Part shown: piece by piece, positions 12,180 to 24,900 of the stretch
Layout: the number at the start of each line of letters is the position of its first letter
How positions within the stretch are numbered: position 1 is the stretch's first letter
Source: Trichoplax adhaerens
Taxonomy: Eukaryota; Placozoa; Uniplacotomia; Trichoplacea; Trichoplacidae
NCBI RefSeq assembly: GCF_000150275.1
Contig: NW_002060946.1
Location: 2,809,454 to 2,873,453 of the forward strand
Length of the DNA stretch: 64,000 nucleotides
Direction: 5' to 3'
Position numbers and translations under genes: made by a program
Notes under the pieces: generated by a model
Told to the model about the DNA's origin: nothing
Database searches by the model: none
The model's input: the letters and a program-made list of their open reading frames with translations, nothing else

Positions 12180-15100
12180 TTTTTCCAAGTTATGCTAATT
12201 CTAGTAGATTTATCCTGTCACTTATTCCAATTATGGCTGTAATACAATATATCATTAACATCAGTTTGTTTTTTTACGATTAGCGTGATACATATGGTAC
12301 CCTATACGGTATCAATAGCAGAATTAATGTCCTAAGATTACTACCTACATGACAGTATTTTCGATATGTGGTCAAAGACTAGCTTCTGTTATCACTAAAT
12401 AGATAATTAAAATAGTATTATGGCCTCTGCAGCCTCATGGTATCCACATTTAAATGTCTTAGCTACATAGTTGTAGCTTCATTTCAAGTGTCATTAGAGA
12501 AGAATTAAAGAGTCGGTTATAATGATGTTGGCGAATGTGCTATAGTAGCTGTTCATATGAAAACAGGGCAATCGAGAGACAGACAATCAATATTTATTAT
12601 CGACGAAATGTAGTCAATTTAGAAGGCCTCTACACTAACATTTCTTAGTGTAGGAGCAGCATAGCCTTAAGGTTAGCTTCACATTCAAATGTCTAAGCCA
12701 TTTGTAGCTTCGTCTTTGTTATTATCAATGAAGAATTAAAGAATCAGTTATAATTATATCTGTCAGTGTGTTATAACAGTCGTTGGTATGAAAATAGGGC
12801 AACCATAAGGCGACTAATATTTAACATCTACAAAGTAAAGTCAATTTGAAAAGTATCTGCATTACCATTTCTTAGCGTACAGTAGGTAAAAGTAGTACAA
12901 TTAACACTAATCGAGCTAAAGTTACTGATTCAGTAAATTTGTATTACTCAAGTTAAGCTATTTGTTATTATTAGAAGTACATACTTGCCCACGAGTACAA
13001 AGATTAAAACTACAAAATACTAATAACGTAGGATAGCTTTTCAGCATAATAATAAGGAAATTGTAATGATATACTTAACTCACCGCTACTTAGAACTATG
13101 TCGGGACTAAGCTCTATACTGCCTCAACTACACCTTAGGCTTGGCAGGCAAGCTGCAAACCAATATAGGGTACACCTTTGCTTGCATACCATACAAAAAT
13201 TATGACTACTCTATTTACGATAGAATAGCTTCACATTAATTAAACACTTTGACCAGGCAATATAGGAACAAAGAATAAAAATTGCAATGACAAGCTGGCT
13301 TTGATAACCATAGCTCAGCCCTGTCGTGCACCCACAATTAAAACTTTAACTAACTATTCGTAAGATTTACTATAGAATATCAGTCTACATACAGTGGTTC
13401 AGTATGAAATAGAGCTTCTATAAACAATATCCTATAACAATATACAATTCCATCAATAAAATTTCAATCAACAAACTCACTATTTAGATTAGAATTGCTG
13501 ACATTGAATTTTCATCACTTTTGACTCGATGAAAGCAATCTGTACGATACTGCATCAAAAGACATTTTTACTCAAATTAGAGCTTACAGTATGTAAATAA
13601 TGCTTTCGTCTAAGAATTCCCAGGGTTTAAATAAAGTATCGGGTTGAGCAACAAATACAGACTCTGTTAGTTCTGCAAAAAACAACCACTTAAATTATTT
13701 ACTTGAAATTTTTTCGCTTACATTCAAAGCTGCATATTTGGATTAGAATTCAGGTAAAATTTATGGTTTAGGATAGCAAAAATTGAATTCAATAGTATAG
13801 CTAAGTTTTGTTTGGAAATTAGCTCACCTACTTGAAGTAACTTACGAGAAATACAGATTTGTAAAGCAATTAGTCTCGAAACAATTACTTATTATATTCT
13901 TTTAACTAAAGATTTTTATTCTTGTACAATTTGACTAACTGTAAAATTTTTTGAATTACCTATCGACATGTAATTTAATAAAATGATAATAAAAGAAGTC
14001 GATAAATGTAATAGAAAGTTAAGTTTAAATTAACTAATTCCAGTTATAAATATACCAATATCTTTTATGAAACCTTATTTAATGTAGTAGAACTGACTTT
14101 GTATCTGTATGTGTTTCGCTGAAAATAGTAATCGATCAAGTATATTAATATCATATTATTTGACAATTGCCCTTTTCTTTACAACTATGGATATCAAGAC
14201 CATTTGAGAATATAGATTTGATATTTTTATTCAATCTAAATAGTTTGTTTCTCATCTAAAATATATTGTGAAGTAGGAATTTTTTGTATTTTATTTTACT
14301 AGTATATTTCGCTAAAATAGGTTCATGAGGAGAAATATTTCCTTAGCTAATTAAATTTCGCATTTTTGGTATTCTTCGAGTGTTGGGTGTTAATACCATC
14401 AGGCTGACAGATTCACATCTTGATTTCCTCTAAATCTGTCATTTAAATCAAGTTACATTATGGGATTATTTTATATCACTCATCCTTTAATCTATTACAG
14501 AACTGAGTTAATCAGCTACTCTAGACAGAATTAGCTTTATACCATGCTCTTAACCTTTCTTCGTAATTAAATTCCTGAATATTAAAAGTGTTCCAATTAA
14601 TAATTTTTATACAATACTTAAATCCAATTAGATTATATCTAAAATTAAATTATAGCATAATCTACTTTAGGACTATTTTCGTATTATTTCTCATCAGTTT
14701 TTGTAGAAATATTATAATATATATGCGTGACAAAATCGATTTAATTTCTCATATATAGACTTGATTACAGGACTCTAGGACTTTTTTAGTACGTAGATTA
14801 CCGATATAAGTTACAATATCTTCTATAATGAAATGAAATGAAATTAATTTCCTGATCTACTGTATTTATTTCGGTCAAAAGTAATATTGCATACATAATA
14901 GGATCGGTAATTACTATGAAATTCCATACTTTTCCATACAACTGCATGATTGAAATGGTCCAGCTTGCGTGCAACTAATCATAATTATTAGACAGAAAAG
15001 CTGTCAGATAATTTACTTACAAGTTCGGTAGCAAGTTAAAAGTCTCTTTTTACTACAAAAGGTGCAAATACAATAGTTGTCTATAGCGATATCACTTTCC

Positions 15101-15282
15101 ATTCACTATTATGAGCTTAGATTGATTCATATAATACCTAAGAAGAGTGAATGTGTGTATGTGGAAAAGCAGGAGATTCTTTACTAGTAAAAGACAAATT
15201 GCGACATTCCGCGAAATTTATCTTCACTAATCTATGTTTGAATCTAATTTTGATAGCATACACCATACCTTCAAGTCCAAGG
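12180..15282. other. Spacer between genes B and C
   Basis: No exon was found. It contains a 235-base-period tandem repeat (12430-12885), a mildly GC-richer patch near 13080-13200 and a short GAAAT run near 14828-14843. From about 13670 onward it is alignable by eye to the region upstream of gene D (from about 24980), so the right part belongs to the C/D segmental duplication. Confidence 0.65.
12430..12885. repeat. 235-base-period tandem repeat, two diverged copies
   Basis: Copy 1 (about 12430-12655) and copy 2 (about 12665-12885) share, in the same order, CACATTTAAATGTCT / CACATTCAAATGTCT, GTAGCTTC, GAAGAATTAAAGA, GGGCAA and CATTTCTTAG. Divergence is moderate and indels are present. The repeat starts about 250 bases after the stop of gene B. 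No open frame is shared. Confidence 0.8.
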
Positions 15283-18200
15283 ATGGCTATAAAGTTTATC
15301 ATCTACCTATGCACTGCCACTCTTTTGGCATCCACAGTGACTGCAGATTCGAATATTTTAAATTCGAAAGTTCCATATTACTATGGATGAAGATTTAAAC
15401 TATAAACTCGATTGGACATTTGATCGTTTTCAAAAAACAATGACTTTTACAGTCCGTGTCAAAACGACAGGATGGGTAGGATTTGGAATATCTCCTTACA
15501 CTGGTAAAATGCCAGGATCTGATGTTGTAATCGGATGGGTAGATAGCAGTGGTAAAGCTTATCTTCAGGTGAGAATAGATAAAAATCTTAATAACAATTC
15601 CGATTGAAATAATGATAAGCTATTGCGGTCTTTCAATAGTATATTATATCATCAAGGCCGGAAAGGATTGGAGTAGCATTAATTAATTTTATTTCTGTTT
15701 CGTTTTAGGATCGATATGCAATAGGCCGTACATTGCCAGAGTTAGATTCAACTCAAGATTATAAGCTCATATCAGGTTCTGAAAGTAATGGCATAACGAC
15801 CCTAAAATTTTGGAGAAAATTTGATACAGGAGACTCTAAAGATTTAAAACTAGATGTAAGTCATCCTATTTATGACAGCTTTACTACTTAATATCTCATA
15901 AATATGTATTGATCTCCTTAGACCGGAACGACCAGATTGATTTGGGCCTATAATGATAATGATCCTATATCGACCACTAACATTCCAATGCACAATAAAA
16001 TGGGTACTCGTAGTGTAAATCTGTTTGAGAGGATGTCGGAAAAACATAAGCCTGTACTGCCATCGGATTATCGAACACATGAATTTAGAGCACCAAACGT
16101 AAGTAAATAGCCAATAACTTTTATTGTTTTTACTTTTTATTCACCTATTATGGCTAATACTATTTATAACAGATCTAGTTATTATAATTATTAGTCCTCT
16201 AATTGAACTAAAAACTAAATTACTAATCTCTATCCTTGTTTAATCGTAGAATAATCTTATAAAGGAAGGAAACAATTATCTTAAGATTTTTCTAGTCAGA
16301 ATCAGCTAAATCTAATCAAAATAGCCGTAGTAGTTAAGAGGTACCTTAGAACATTCACCGATATTCTATGGTTGAAAAGATACTCTATAAATATATAGTC
16401 ATAAAATTGTAATTAATAAATATACTGCATGTTTTGGACAGAATTAGTACATAATAAATCATATTTCAATTACCATTTACAAGCAGTAGCAATAATAATA
16501 TAACATGCAATCATAAAATACTTTTATTTCTGGGGAAGTGGAATTCTGTATATGCTGAGAATCACTGAATTAAAGTCAGTCATTAACTATAGTTGAAAGT
16601 TTTTTGTATAGTACTTTTATCAATTGTGAGTGATGCATTATCACTAAGCATCTTAACTGACCTGAGTTATGATGTGCAGAAAACTTTTGCTTGAAAAGGA
16701 TGGTAATGTAATAATTTATGCAAATTTGCTTAATCAAAGGAACTGATTGCTATATTATACAGGTAAGCATACCTAGAACTCATACTACTTATTGGTGTGT
16801 TGGATTAAGAATGCCTGAACTAGCGGAAAAAAATCATGTCATTAGGGTAGGAACGGTTCATCTTTTAAAGTTAATTCTTAGAGTTGGCTTTTTATGTTGG
16901 CTAATGATAGCTTACTGCGACAAAACCTGTTCTACAGTACTAACTTTACTCAATGTTTGATTTACATAAATGTAATAACGTGTCTCAAAATCAGAAATAA
17001 TTAAGATTTGATAACTTATAATGTTCACTTTTATATAAACTACTTCTTCAATTATGAACAAAACTAATTATTTAAGTAACTCTGGAGATGAAATCTCATA
17101 ATACAAACATTAAGATTCAACCATATTTATATCTATAATTTCTAATTAATCTAACATCAAATTACTCGCATAATTTCTGGTATCCAATCACCTTAATAAG
17201 ACATTCCTAACCAATACTACAGTACTACACTATAATACTTACTCTAACTATTTAGTGGCATACGTACTTAACGCAATCTTAAGATTCCAGTAAATCTACG
17301 ATCTTGCAGGCACGGTATCAATCTTACAATTTTACATTTCACTTGATGACTTCCTACAATCTGTTAAGCTATTTTCGGGGGAGCGATTCTACAATAATGA
17401 ATTTTATTACCAATCCTCCATCGATTTGAGATACTATAATAAGTGATAGTACAACAAACTCTGGTAGAAAAGAAAAATTTCTCATCACAGTTACAAATCT
17501 TAAATCAACGACTCAGATTTAACTCTAAAGAAAAAAGAGCAGCTGCTTATCAAATATGATACTTGCATAACGTATACAATATAAAGATTGTGGACAAGGT
17601 CACTCTTGAACTTAGATTTGCTTCTACAGACTTACTTCTAATTTACTTATATACAACATGTTGAAAACAATAACTTATGTAACAGCTCTACTGCAGTCAG
17701 CACATAAAATAGATTTTTGACTGCCGATACGTAGTAGGAAAAACGCACTATATTAACTATTTAATTATATTTGTCAAATTTGTAGATTGATCCTATCGTA
17801 ACGGAAGGTAATGAAGGCGTAGTCCATCACATGGTACTCTATGAATGTGATTCGGACCCTAAATGGCATGGTTATAGTTCAGACTGTTCGAGTAGAAATA
17901 TGCCAATTCACTTAACTGGGTGTCGTGCTGGTGCTGTTATAGCAAGTTGGGCCGTTGGTGGTGAGGTAAGTCTGCAATTTTATCATATTATCAAAAAAAG
18001 AAATCAGTCAAGGGAGATTTATTCCTTCTTATCGATGTTACATTATCTTTCTACTTTTCTATGCTGGGCATAGTCCAATATTTTTCCAGCTCATACAGGA
18101 TTGGCTATCGGGGGTAAAAATAGTCCTAAATTTACAGTTGTTGAGATGCACTATGATAATCCCCAAGGTAGATCAGGTGAGTGGTTATCTAATTGCTTAT

Positions 18201-21200
18201 GATTAACTTATTTCAGCTTATTATAGGTAGTATATGTAATATACAAAAATATTAACGTTGTCTTTAATGTTCCTATCTTTTGTTTTGATCATGGTATTTT
18301 CTCAGATTTTATCGATACTTCCGGCTTCAAAATATTTTATACTCGACAATTACGTAAATACGATGTAGGAGCTTTAACTTTGGGCTATGGGGTTATACCA
18401 ACGATGACGATCCCGGAAAGACAAGACGAATGGAATATCACCGGTTATTGTCCTCAAATGTGCACTGAACGGGTAAAGACTTTAATTGCTTAAATTTATA
18501 TTTTCATAATATTTTTACAATAGTACTAGCATATATCTCGTATTATGATTGCACAGTAGTTATGTAATACCTGAGCAATTCTTTATTTTTCTGTTAGGCC
18601 TTACCTAAGTCAGGTATCAACGTCTTTGGTGTATTCTTTCATACTCATTTAGCAGGTATACATAGAATACTGTATTAGCAAGGGAGCTATTATTTTTAAT
18701 TACGGTACATTGACGGTTCACAGTTGGCTTGTTTATAATTTATGATTAAAAATTCTATTCTATTTTCCTTGCAATCGACCTTTGAAATGCATTTGTTGTG
18801 AAGGTAAGGGCTTATATACAAGACACTTTAGAAATGGCAAAGAATTGCCATTACTCGCTCAAAATAAGCATTATGACTTTAACTATCAGGTAAATCAATC
18901 AATTCTATTATTGTAAATGGTATATCATGACTGAAAATAATGTGAAAAGAAAAGTAAGATAAAATTCATTTATTAAAGTATCGTTGTCTATTCTTTTCGT
19001 AGGAGATTTTATATTTGAGAAATGAAGTCAAAATATTTCCGGTAGGGTACATATTATGGCTCCATGTTATAATCCTATGGCTTTTTCACAATTGACTCCA
19101 TTTAACTTACATAGGGAGATTCATTTGCTGTAACTTGCAGCTACAAGACCACTAATCGTAATACTACTACAATTGTAAGTAATACGAAATTAGAAAGTAT
19201 CTAGGTTTCAGCATAGTATTCATCTGTGTATCTTTAATCCTAAATTCTACGTATAATTATATTCTATAATTTAGGGAGGCGAAGCAACTAGTGATGAAAT
19301 GTGTCTTACTAACCTATTTTACTATCCTAAGTTGCCGTTTTCAGTATGTGTTACATATACATCGCCAGCTAATCTTGCCCCATTCTATGGTAAATTAATG
19401 GCGTAAGTCTATCCGTAAATATTTTATCTACATGCGTAGATTTCTAAGGCTATGGTAAACGCGAACTGATTAATTAATCCATAGATTTTACTTGTGAAAA
19501 TATCCATTTCAATTTTTCTGGTAACACAATGCAAGGCATCAAGATAAAATATAGTGATGTTTATTTCCAATATCAGTAGCACTACCAAGTAAATTAATAT
19601 TAACAGTAATAAAGCTTTTCGGGTGGTTGAAACCTTCAAGCTTTGCAAATTTACTAATAGAAATACGTATCCATACTCATTTGCTAGGTTATAACAATCT
19701 ACCATTATAGCAAAAATAAGCAAAAATATATAGAGGTCAAACTAATAGTATACTGTAGCCAGCGAAGTATCTCTATCTTTATGTGACAAATTACCATATA
19801 TTATTGGCAATAATTTAATTGTTTGGTAAGTAAAAAGTAGATTTTAATCAATGTAAAATACATTAGTAGATGAAAAAGATCTGCTTACATCTACAGTATA
19901 CTAATTAAAGTTAAAACGTATCTATCGATTATTGCCGTTTAAAGAAAAACTGAGATAACAATCTCATACTAAAGAAAACATCATAAATGTACTACTTGTA
20001 ATTTGTGTAAACACAGATAAACTTGCAGTGGTTAAAGTTAACATTACTTAAGCTCTCGACAATTAGTAATTTAGGAACAGCAGCTTTCAACATTAAGCTG
20101 TGAAATAATTTAAATGCTTCTCTGTTATGTAATCATGTATGAAATTTTTGCAACTATCCGTGAGTTCTTCCATTTTAAGAAAACATTACGACAGTGAAGA
20201 TTTCTTCTGTGCTATGGGCTACGCAATGTAGTAAAGTTAATTCTCAAGTCCCAGTAGTAGCACTATCATCACGCTTACTATATGAAGTTAAGCTTTCACT
20301 TGTTATTAAATACGAAAATTGTACTACTATATCTTTATGGGGTAAGGGAAATAATCATGGCCATCTACGTATGCTTCATACTCTACCGTTATTCTTATTA
20401 GCAATTTCGATACTAAATAATATTTAATCTCGCTGTTAAATCTTATGGCACTACGTCAAACTGCTGTAATCTTTCTTGATTATTCGTCAGTGTATTAACT
20501 AATCAGTTCTAGTACTCCGATTTGAGTTCCAGGATAATGGAATATGATCTATACCTATCGATTTGTAATTAAATTTTTCTTAGACAAGGTAAAATGCCTA
20601 TACCCGCTTCAAATAGCACCAAAGATTTTGCAGCTGCAGTTAGAAAAACTGCGATAAGGGATAAAACATTGCTTAAGGAACTTGGGTACCTACAAACATA
20701 TCGTGCTCCAGAAATGTTTTGTGCAGGTCATAACCTTTCGATCATCATGGATGTAAGTAATATCATTCGCTTTATAATAAAGTTATCTTAATACAGTGTC
20801 ATAATTTATTCTATAGTCAAGGATTACCGATCTTTTAGCTAAAAATGCAATTTTAATAGACTTTTAATCGCCTTTAAGGATAATAATATTTTTCATTTTA
20901 TGTATCCGTAGTATGTTTCTACTCAAATTTCTGATCAATTTCCATTTTACTTTTACCTTCATGACTGAAAATTGGAATCAAATAGCACTATGGCCAAAAA
21001 ATTCCTAATTTCTTACCATCGGTGAATTATACAGGATCGGCTATAAATGCTGCTATTACAGCAACTTCAGTCAATCTGATTTCATTGATTATTTATGCAG
21101 TTTTGGCAGCAGCGCTAGTACTTTAGAAAGCTCGTCTCACGCGCATATGTGATGTTCAACATGTCCATATGTATCGGGCGCATGTAATCTGCTTTTTATT

Positions 21201-21885
21201 GGAACAATCATTAGCTATTAGCGAAGTGACTAAATTAAACTCCTGCTTTCATGTTTGCAATGTTGTGGTGAAGATCATTAGCTATTTTAAGAAGTATAAT
21301 CAGTAACTAAACATAGCTGGTGTTTTATTAGAATATAAGATTTCAAAATTTAACGTGAGCTAGTAATTTGTAACATGAAAATACGCTGTGTGTCTGTTAC
21401 AATCCTTGATTACCTCTTTTGTAGAGTAAAGCGGGGTTAAATGAAATAAATTTGATTCCTATGATATTAAGCCATTATAGTGCGACGTACAAGTAAGTTA
21501 TAAGTATTCTTCAGCTATCTCAACTCGTAGTATAAATTTTGCACGTTACTTCTTACGTGCTCTACATTAATTATTCAAAGTAGTGGTAACACAATATTAA
21601 TTTACTTCTTATAGCTAGGAAGTATGTACAGAATGCTTGTAATATCAATATACTACTCCCAGAGATAACCAAAATTAGCCAGTTAAAGCGAAATAATAAT
21701 TTAAGAATACATTATGGGTACATTATACTAGTACGAAGTACTTTAAACCGATAGTTATAAATTAGTCGAGAATGATGCTTTGTTAGGGTAACTATATGCT
21801 TCAGCTAAAATAAGTGCACATATTTATATGTAAAACTACGTCAAAGTTAGACTTATTTAAATCATCTGATCTCTTTGATTAAGAT
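13670..21885. repeat. Segmental duplication, left copy (contains gene C)
   Basis: Flank, exons, introns and 3' flank of gene C correspond colinearly to 24980-32490 around gene D. Examples are the upstream motif ATTCAGGTA followed by ATGG and AGGATAGCA, and the downstream motifs GAAAGCT, CCAAAATTAGCC and TACGTC followed by ACTTATTTA. The boundaries were set by eye and are approximate. The right edge lies beside the orphan exon relic at 21886. Confidence 0.75.
15283..21126 (+). CDS. DOMON/copper monooxygenase (gene C), frameshift in exon 1
   Basis: Fourteen exons: 15283-15568, 15709-15855, 15922-16098, 16763-16846, 17786-17965, 18074-18176, 18306-18472, 18598-18655, 18804-18889, 19003-19041, 19115-19174, 19275-19402, 20584-20752, 20986-21126. 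Every exon matches gene D in length except exon 1, which is 286 rather than 288 bases. Two bases are missing near 15370, between the signal peptide (MAIKF start) and the DOMON core, so the frame from 15283 stops at 15388. The DOMON frame reopens at 15362 and has an ATG at 15383, which would give a protein without a signal peptide. Exons 2-14 are open and keep HHM, MHY, HTH and EMC, so all copper ligands survive. The hydrophobic tail is also present. Either a young pseudogene, a polymorphic null allele or a sequencing error would explain this. Intron 12 is long (1181 bases), as in gene D. Confidence 0.85.
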
Positions 21886-21986
21886 GGCGGGCTTAAAGAA
21901 GAAATGTACTTGAACTAAGTATTTTACTATCCTATAATTGATTCTTTGCGTTTCTTCAACCCGATCAGTATACGAGGCCTTGGACC
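21886..21986 (+). pseudogene. Orphan relic of monooxygenase exon 12
   Basis: This stretch aligns to exon 12 of gene B (11344-11445): GAAGAAATGT, CTTGAACTA, GTATTTTACTA, and GAGGCCTTGG near its end. The Cys after the copper-ligand Met has become Tyr, Tyr TAC has become a TAA stop, and there are indels. No neighbouring exon was found. It resembles gene B more than C or D. It lies immediately right of where C/D homology ends, so it is probably the last trace of another lost paralogue. Confidence 0.8.
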
Positions 21987-24900
21987 AAATCGAGATTTGT
22001 AACGTGAGAGTTAAACTGACTCGAGGGTCTCACAAAAATTACTACCACTTTTGGGTAAATTAGTTAACACTTTATTATCGCACCAACATAGCTGTTATAT
22101 TCGTTTAAATTACTCAACAGTAAAACAGGTCAGAAGTAGTCATCTAATCGGAAGGCGATAACTCATGTAAAGTGTCGCAAATAGGACCTTGCTTAACGCT
22201 AGTCAATTTCTTTAAATTACTTAACATGTATTAAGATCTCCAATAAAGTTACAGATCAATTTAATGCGATTAAGATATTATCTGCTTTCTGGTAAGTTAT
22301 TCCAATTTTACTACAAGTAAATCAGGTTATTAAACTAGTCAGATGAAATTATTCTTTAAAATGATCTAATTATTAGTATTGATGTTACTGCTAATCTACA
22401 TGAAATTTAAGCCGCAACAGTTTAAATGCGTACCGTTCACTATAAGCTTATTCGTGATTTCTTATTTAATTAAGCAAGCAGTTGTAAACCTAGCGTAAGT
22501 GGGATTTATTAATTATGACGATACCTTTCAGTTATGGTGCGTGCTATCATTCGGTAAAGTAGCTTGATATTGATGAATGATGTATAATACGTGTGATCCG
22601 ATCATATCCATAATACAAAAATTAAGCACAGTGGATATAGCATTCATATTTTGCAAGTATACCACCAAAATAAATCATCTGTATTCCTAATAAAATAGGA
22701 TTCGAAAATAATTGTTTCAGCTACAACGGTCTATAATATTTGAAAAATTTTTAATATAATCTGAGGCAATAGGAGATAAAGAGTTTATCATGTACCTGTA
22801 AAGCAAGAGTATACGTAAACTACTAAGAATTTCTTGCAACTGTCAATTTAGAGTTTCTAATCGCTATTGATCAATTTTTAATTGTAAATTTACAGTGAAT
22901 TGATATGATTGAACAGCCATATATTGCATATTTCCTTTTGAAGTACAATTAGCAACATACTATATAAACGGTGGAGCAAAAGTGTAAAAGAATTTATCGG
23001 TACAACCTAGAAACGCATAAGCTGATCAGATGGCGGATACGACACTATCATTAGCAATGAAATACTATATTTATTGAATTTATAGTGCTTATGTAGCTTG
23101 AATTCACATTAAAACTGATGAGATTTCCTTATGCTATATTAGCCGAGAGCTCTCTATATTATTCAGTTAACCTGTACACCATGAATCGTAAAATTGAACA
23201 GACACTCTTGTGCTGTCAGATAACTCAATACCATGCCTGTATTAGGCGTAAAACCAATTAAATTCTACTGCAATGCTAATGTTCCTACGGTTTATCTAAC
23301 TTCAAAGCCGATTTAGTGCTCATAGTATTCAAATCTTATTGCAGTCTGCGGGTATTATGTTACGCGTAATTATATCTGTATATTCTAGATGTATTACTAA
23401 ACATTCATACAGTCTCGACAGGAAAGCAGATGAATAGATTTATTACAACTGATAATCGCTCGATATTTATATATCTTCGATACACTTAAAACTGGCTAAA
23501 TCTTCTCACATGGTATTGTCTCTGCTAAACATTAAGTTACTACTACATCCCACGATCGATCTAATTTTCGCAGCCGATATAGACAGATGGAAATATTAGA
23601 ACAGCTCTAAACTGCAGCGTATCGTTCAGTTTTCCATGCGAGTACAGTCTAATTTAATCCAAATCCGCTACCATCACTAACAGTGACTATCAGCTCAGAA
23701 ATACCGTGATTTTCAGTACATCTTCCTGTAATGAATTAGGCCAAATAAGATGTTTAGCACAGATCATTTAAAGGTTAAGGCCGTGGCTGATAGTCTCCAA
23801 CTATTTCTCATTAATAATATAATTTAAGTTAGCATTGGATTGTAGATTATTTACCATGGTTATTATCATGTACGGTAGTGTAACTTTCTATATTTATCTA
23901 AAAGTATACTTAATGCTGAGAGCATATTTGGTAGCTCAGAGCCATAGATTATAGTTGAAAATTCTACGTCTTTGTTTTATGTTAAGAGTGCAGGTGACTG
24001 TATACTCGTACAGCAGGGTTTTGTTTCACAATTGATACTAGAGGTAAAAATAGATAGGCAAATGTATATTAGGATATGGCTAGTTCATCGTACCTTGGCT
24101 TGTAGAAATATTGTCTACGTAAATGCTGTAGCTGCTACTATGTTAGATTATAGATAGTCCACTTTCCAAAACGTTGTCACTAATAATAATCTGGATAGGT
24201 ATAAATAAGGTAGAAAGTGGTTATACTGATTATTGCTGCAAATGCTACGAAAAGTATATAAGCAGGCAACTCTAGGTTACTCCAATGGTTCTTTCTAAAA
24301 GTCTTTCTAGTGATTCTATTCGAATAGAGTAGAGCTGTGTGTAGATTATCTTTGTATAAAGATATAATAAAGTTTAAATTTTTAAGAAATTTTAAAATTT
24401 CGTGATCGGTTTTATCACGGCGCTTTTATCTATTCTTTGCGATTAGGAGTTTGTATGCAGTTACAAAATACGAACCTCAAATGCACCGGTAAGAGGCTAT
24501 TACATTCCAATTCTTTATTTTTTAATAATTCGTGCACACATAAAACTACTCCATATAAATTATACTATACTATAGGAAAGATATTTTAAACAAGAAAATC
24601 AATGTTTAATTACAACGTGATTGTAGTGATTTCAGCTAATTACAGTCACATGATATGTTTTGATTATTAGTTTTAATGAAATATTAATTAGGTTGAGTTC
24701 TATTCATCAAAATCCTATCAGTAAACATATCATTTGTTTTAAAAACAACTGTTGCTAACGCGTTATTAAATCTTGTGACTTTTTAAAAAAATCCGTATTA
24801 TACCGTACTGTATTAAAAATGATGCTATTCAAGTAGTAATTTTTCAAGTTATCGCAGTTAGTATGATTCGAAACATTAAAGTGTATTGGAAATTAAATTC

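Noticed and set aside
15151-15282. Upstream in-frame extension of gene C (44 more residues before MAIKF)
   Set aside because: It would hide the signal peptide and has no counterpart in gene D, where upstream frames differ.
19424-19723. Minus-strand frame of 99 codons inside gene C
   Set aside because: It lies within intron 12 of gene C, has no motif, and the matching part of gene D intron 12 shows no comparable frame.
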